A stretch of 5,533 nucleotides of DNA from Verrucomicrobia bacterium UBA740 (GTDB lineage Bacteria > Verrucomicrobiota > Kiritimatiellia > RFP12 > UBA1067): NCBI GenBank assembly GCA_002298665.1, contig DBKW01000052.1, positions 3,688 to 9,220 of the forward strand, written 5' to 3'. The notes beneath the pieces are model-generated. The model saw only the letters and a program-made list of their open reading frames with translations. It did no database searches and was not told where the DNA came from. Both the position numbers and the translations under genes were made by a program. Below, piece after piece: positions 2,905 to 5,533 of this stretch (the first letter of the stretch is position 1; the number at the start of each line of letters is the position of its first letter).

Positions 2905-4857
2905 ATGATTGATTATAAGCAGGAATTCTTCGACCGCGAATATTCGGCGCGCGAGGCGTACGGACGGCTCTGGCGGTCCGCCAAGCGCTATCGCTTCCGG
3001 ATTGTGGTGGGGGTCGTGTGCGGCATGTTGACGGCGGGGACGCTCGTGCCGCTCTTCCAGGCGGTGCAACCGGCGCTGGAGAAAGTGAGCGTCGTGCAGG
3101 ACGTGAAGGCGGAATTCGCCGCGGAGGACGAAAGCGCCGCGCAAACCGCCGCGCCCAATCTGACGGTTCCCAAGGGGATGAAGGCGCCGTCCGCCGACCT
3201 GCCGTCCTGGTATCCGAAAGCGGAGAAGTTTGCGCAAAAACTGGGCATTTCGCTCACGAGCGAGGACGGGGCGGTCGGGGGCGCACTGGCGTTTCTGGCG
3301 ATCGTCGTCATCCCGTTCGTGGCGCTCGTCCGGCTCGGGCTCGTCTTCCTCAACCAGTACTGCCTCACGTGGGCGGGGTCCAAGGTCGTCGCCGACATGC
3401 GCGTCGAGCTGCTGGAGCATATCCAGAAACAGTCCCTCCAATTCTTCGGGCGCATCGATGTGGGGATGCTCATGTCGCGCGCGACGGGGGATCCGGCGCA
3501 GGTCCAGCAGATCATCCAGGTCACGCTCGCCCAACTGGCGCGCGCGCCGTTCGAGATCCTGGTCTCGGTCGGGTTCGTCGTCTATTTCGCGATCGTCAAC
3601 GACATGCTCGTCACGCTCGCGCTCATCGTCGTGGGCTTCCCGATGTTCATGCTCCCGGTCATCCTCATCGGCAAGAAGATCCGCAAGTGGTCCAAGCGGT
3701 CCATGGAGCGCGGTTCGGTCGTGGGCTCGAAGATTCACGAGCTTCTGACGTGCATCCGCGTCATCAAGGCGTACAATACGGAGGAATTCGAGGACGAAAA
3801 CTACGAGAAAGTTAACCGCAACCTGCTGAAAACGACGCTGCGGGCGGTCCGCATGGGGCTTCTCGTGGGGCCGACGGTGGAGACGGTGGGCATCTTCCTC
3901 ATCTGCATTTTCGTCGTCTACTGCTTCGTCGCGCACGTTTCGCTCGCGATGGTCGTGCCCATGCTCGCCCCCCTTCTCATCATCTACAAGCCGCTCAAGC
4001 AGGTCGCGAGCCTGCAGGTCCAGATCGAGACGGGTACGGCGAGCCTCGCGCGCATCTACTCGCTATTGGACGTGCACATGGAGCTTCCCCAGGCGGCGCA
4101 TCCGGTCGTGAAAACGTCCTTCGACAAGGAAATCGTCTTCGACGACGTCTCCTTCAAGTACGACACCGCCGCGGAAGACGCGGTCAAGCACGCCGCCTTC
4201 ACGATTCCGCGCGGCCAAGTCGTGGCGGTCGTCGGGTCCACCGGGTCCGGCAAGTCGACGCTGGGCGGACTTCTCGCGCGGTTTTTCGATCCGCGCCAGG
4301 GGCGCATCACGATGGACGGGGTAGACCTGCGCGATTTGGAGGTGGCGAGCCTGCGCCGGCTTGTCGGGTCCGTCCAGCAGGAGACGCTCCTCTTCAACGA
4401 GTCCATCGAGTTCAACATCCGCTACGGTACGCCGGGGGCGACGCACGAGCAGGTGGTGGCGGCGGCCAAACTCGCCAATGCGCACGACTTCATCCTGTCC
4501 CAGCCGGGCGGATACGAGCGGAACGTGGGCGAGAAAGGCTTCGCGCTTTCGGGCGGGGAGCGCCAACGCATCGCCATCGCGCGGGCGATCTTGAAGAATC
4601 CGCCCATCCTCGTGCTGGACGAGGCGACGAGCGCGCTGGATACGGTGACGGAACGGCTTGTGCAGGACGCGCTGGACAATCTCATGGCCAACCGCACGAC
4701 GTTTGCCATCGCCCACCGCCTGTCGACCATCCGCAACGCCGATCTGATCCTCGTCATGGACCACGGGGAGATCAAGGAACGCGGCACGCACGCCGAACTG
4801 TATGCGCAGGGCGGCATTTACCGCAAACTTTGCGATATCCAAGGAGAAACAGCCTGA
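2905..4857 (+). CDS. MsbA-like ABC exporter, fused permease and ATPase
   Basis: This 650-residue half-transporter would act as a homodimer in the inner membrane, using ATP to flip or export a lipid or lipid-linked glycan. The N-terminal part has about six membrane segments (roughly 33-53, 124-150, 216-231, 234-256, 319-342, 347-363). The ATPase is complete: Walker A GSTGSGKST at 444-452 (K450), Q-loop Q492, signature LSGGE at 548-552, Walker B ILVLDE at 568-573 with catalytic E573, D-loop SALD at 576-579, and switch H604. It is longer than E. coli MsbA (582 residues). Much of the excess is a roughly 70-residue periplasmic loop (about 54-123) that is rich in Ala, Pro and charged residues. The start at 2905 keeps the usual cytoplasmic lead-in before the first helix; there is no properly spaced ribosome binding site. 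Its stop overlaps the glf start, which points to glycan or glycolipid export. Orthology to true MsbA (lipid A) rather than another glycolipid flippase cannot be settled here. Confidence 0.95.
   Translation: MIDYKQEFFDREYSAREAYGRLWRSAKRYRFRIVVGVVCGMLTAGTLVPLFQAVQPALEKVSVVQDVKAEFAAEDESAAQTAAPNLTVPKGMKAPSADLPSWYPKAEKFAQKLGISLTSEDGAVGGALAFLAIVVIPFVALVRLGLVFLNQYCLTWAGSKVVADMRVELLEHIQKQSLQFFGRIDVGMLMSRATGDPAQVQQIIQVTLAQLARAPFEILVSVGFVVYFAIVNDMLVTLALIVVGFPMFMLPVILIGKKIRKWSKRSMERGSVVGSKIHELLTCIRVIKAYNTEEFEDENYEKVNRNLLKTTLRAVRMGLLVGPTVETVGIFLICIFVVYCFVAHVSLAMVVPMLAPLLIIYKPLKQVASLQVQIETGTASLARIYSLLDVHMELPQAAHPVVKTSFDKEIVFDDVSFKYDTAAEDAVKHAAFTIPRGQVVAVVGSTGSGKSTLGGLLARFFDPRQGRITMDGVDLRDLEVASLRRLVGSVQQETLLFNESIEFNIRYGTPGATHEQVVAAAKLANAHDFILSQPGGYERNVGEKGFALSGGERQRIAIARAILKNPPILVLDEATSALDTVTERLVQDALDNLMANRTTFAIAHRLSTIRNADLILVMDHGEIKERGTHAELYAQGGIYRKLCDIQGETA
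4841..4846 (+). promoter_or_regulatory. Ribosome binding site of glf inside the exporter gene
   Basis: AAGGAG lies within the last codons of the exporter, 10 bases before the ATG at 4857. Together with the TGATG overlap it supports translational coupling. Confidence 0.7.
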
Positions 4858-5533
4858 TGAAACAAGAGATCCTCGTCGTGGGCGCCGGCATCTGGGGGTG
4901 CACCGTCGCCCGCATCCTGGCCGAGCGCGGCCACAAGGTGCACGTCATCGAGAAACGCGCGGCCATCGGCGGCAATTGCCGCTGCGAGACGGACCCCGAG
5001 ACGGGCATCGAGGTGCACGTCTACGGCTCGCACATCTTCCACACCTCGAACGTGCGGGTCTGGGAGTTCCTGAACCGCTTCACGACGTTCAACGGCTACA
5101 CCCACAAGGTTCTGGCACGGCACGCGGGACGCACCTACTTCCTGCCGCTCGGCCTCGCGCTCGTCAACCAGTACTACGGCATCGACCTCAAGCCTTCGGA
5201 AGTCGCGTCCTTCATCGCCGAAAAGGCGGGCGCCGCGGACGAACCGCCGCGGAACTTCGAGGAGCAGGCCATCCGCTTCGTCGGACCGGACCTCTACGCG
5301 GCGTTCATCCGCGAATATACGCGCAAGCAGTGGAACCGCGACCCGAAGGACCTGCCGGCGGAGATCATCCGCCGCCTGCCGGTGCGCGCCTCGTACGACA
5401 TCAACTACTTCAACGACCTCTACCAGGGCATCCCGTCCGACGGGTACAACGTCCTTTTCGCGCGGATGCTGGACCACGAGAACATCCGCGTTTCGCTGAA
5501 CGAGGAATTCGTCCTGCCGGCGGAAACCGACCG
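4857..5533 (+). CDS. glf: UDP-galactopyranose mutase, 5' part (gene runs off the window)
   Basis: The frame is open from the ATG at 4857 to the window end, giving 225 complete codons of a protein family usually about 370-390 residues long. Glf is an FAD enzyme that interconverts UDP-galactopyranose and UDP-galactofuranose in the cytoplasm, supplying Galf for surface glycans. The N-terminus has the dinucleotide-binding fingerprint VVGAGIWG (G9, G11, G14), then VIEKR and IGGN, where FAD is bound. The family hallmark GSHIFHT follows (H59-T63), then EEQAI, the KQW motif with W159, and LPVR with R177. This Arg and Trp match the conserved substrate-binding residues of the family. YDINYFNDLYQGIPSDGY follows the LPVR Arg and closely matches the canonical Glf block. 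The ATG overlaps the exporter stop by one base (TGATG), so the two are co-transcribed. The likely role is Galf supply for an O-antigen or other glycan. Identification is firm; the C-terminus cannot be seen. Confidence 0.96.
   Translation, partial: MKQEILVVGAGIWGCTVARILAERGHKVHVIEKRAAIGGNCRCETDPETGIEVHVYGSHIFHTSNVRVWEFLNRFTTFNGYTHKVLARHAGRTYFLPLGLALVNQYYGIDLKPSEVASFIAEKAGAADEPPRNFEEQAIRFVGPDLYAAFIREYTRKQWNRDPKDLPAEIIRRLPVRASYDINYFNDLYQGIPSDGYNVLFARMLDHENIRVSLNEEFVLPAETD

Noticed and set aside
2872..3936. Minus-strand open frame (about 354 codons) opposite the exporter
   Set aside because: It is antisense to the conserved ABC permease, and its product is extremely rich in Asp, Glu, Arg and His, as expected from reading GC-rich codons backwards.
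4818..5477. Minus-strand open frames opposite the end of the exporter and glf (also 4063-4842)
   Set aside because: The plus strand there encodes the conserved ABC ATPase and Glf motifs. The antisense products match nothing recognisable.

Overview
The window reads as a GC-rich chromosomal segment of a Gram-negative bacterium. Two of its genes end in a PEP-CTERM sorting tail of the PEPTSG type (PEP motif, hydrophobic helix, RRKAVR). From general knowledge, tails of this flavour are common in the Verrucomicrobiota/Kiritimatiellota/Lentisphaerota part of the PVC group, so that is my best guess. It is an inference from motif style, not a database result. All six genes lie on the + strand, and no gene-free stretch exceeds 300 bases.

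Left part (1-2176): the edge holds what looks like the end of an upstream gene's terminator. Three short secreted-protein genes follow (130-711, 850-1389, 1658-2176). They are paralogues. Each has a signal peptide of about 20 residues, an aromatic residue at position 25 and a proline at position 29, a central F-x-F-G motif, and a similar helix-plus-strand segment near the C-terminus. The first two carry PEP-CTERM anchors and are each closed by a strong Rho-independent terminator. The third has only a degenerate VPAP remnant, with no anchor helix, no Arg cluster and no terminator. Genes 2 and 3 have good sigma-70-like promoters of their own (TTTACG-17-TATACT and TTTACA-17-TATAAT). I recognise no named domain in this family.

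Middle (2159-2855): the promoter of the fourth gene overlaps the end of the third. This gene (2261-2770) encodes a secreted or envelope protein made almost wholly of low-complexity modules: a D/R/G/P repeat, a 9-residue Pro/Lys/Arg repeat (RPPQAERPK), a glycine zipper, a polyproline run, and a C-terminal pair of R-x-[W/F]-V-P-x-x-Y units. A long terminator hairpin follows.

Right part (2888-5533): an extended -10 promoter lies only 8 bases before the ATG of an MsbA-type ABC exporter (2905-4857), which suggests leaderless translation. The exporter stop overlaps the start of a UDP-galactopyranose mutase gene (glf, 4857 to beyond the window end) as TGATG. The pair looks like the start of an operon for a galactofuranose-containing surface glycan or glycolipid: Glf makes UDP-Galf, and the exporter could flip a lipid-linked product across the inner membrane. 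PEP-CTERM/exosortase systems are typically found in bacteria that make extracellular polysaccharide. That fits the neighbourhood, but no exosortase gene is visible here.
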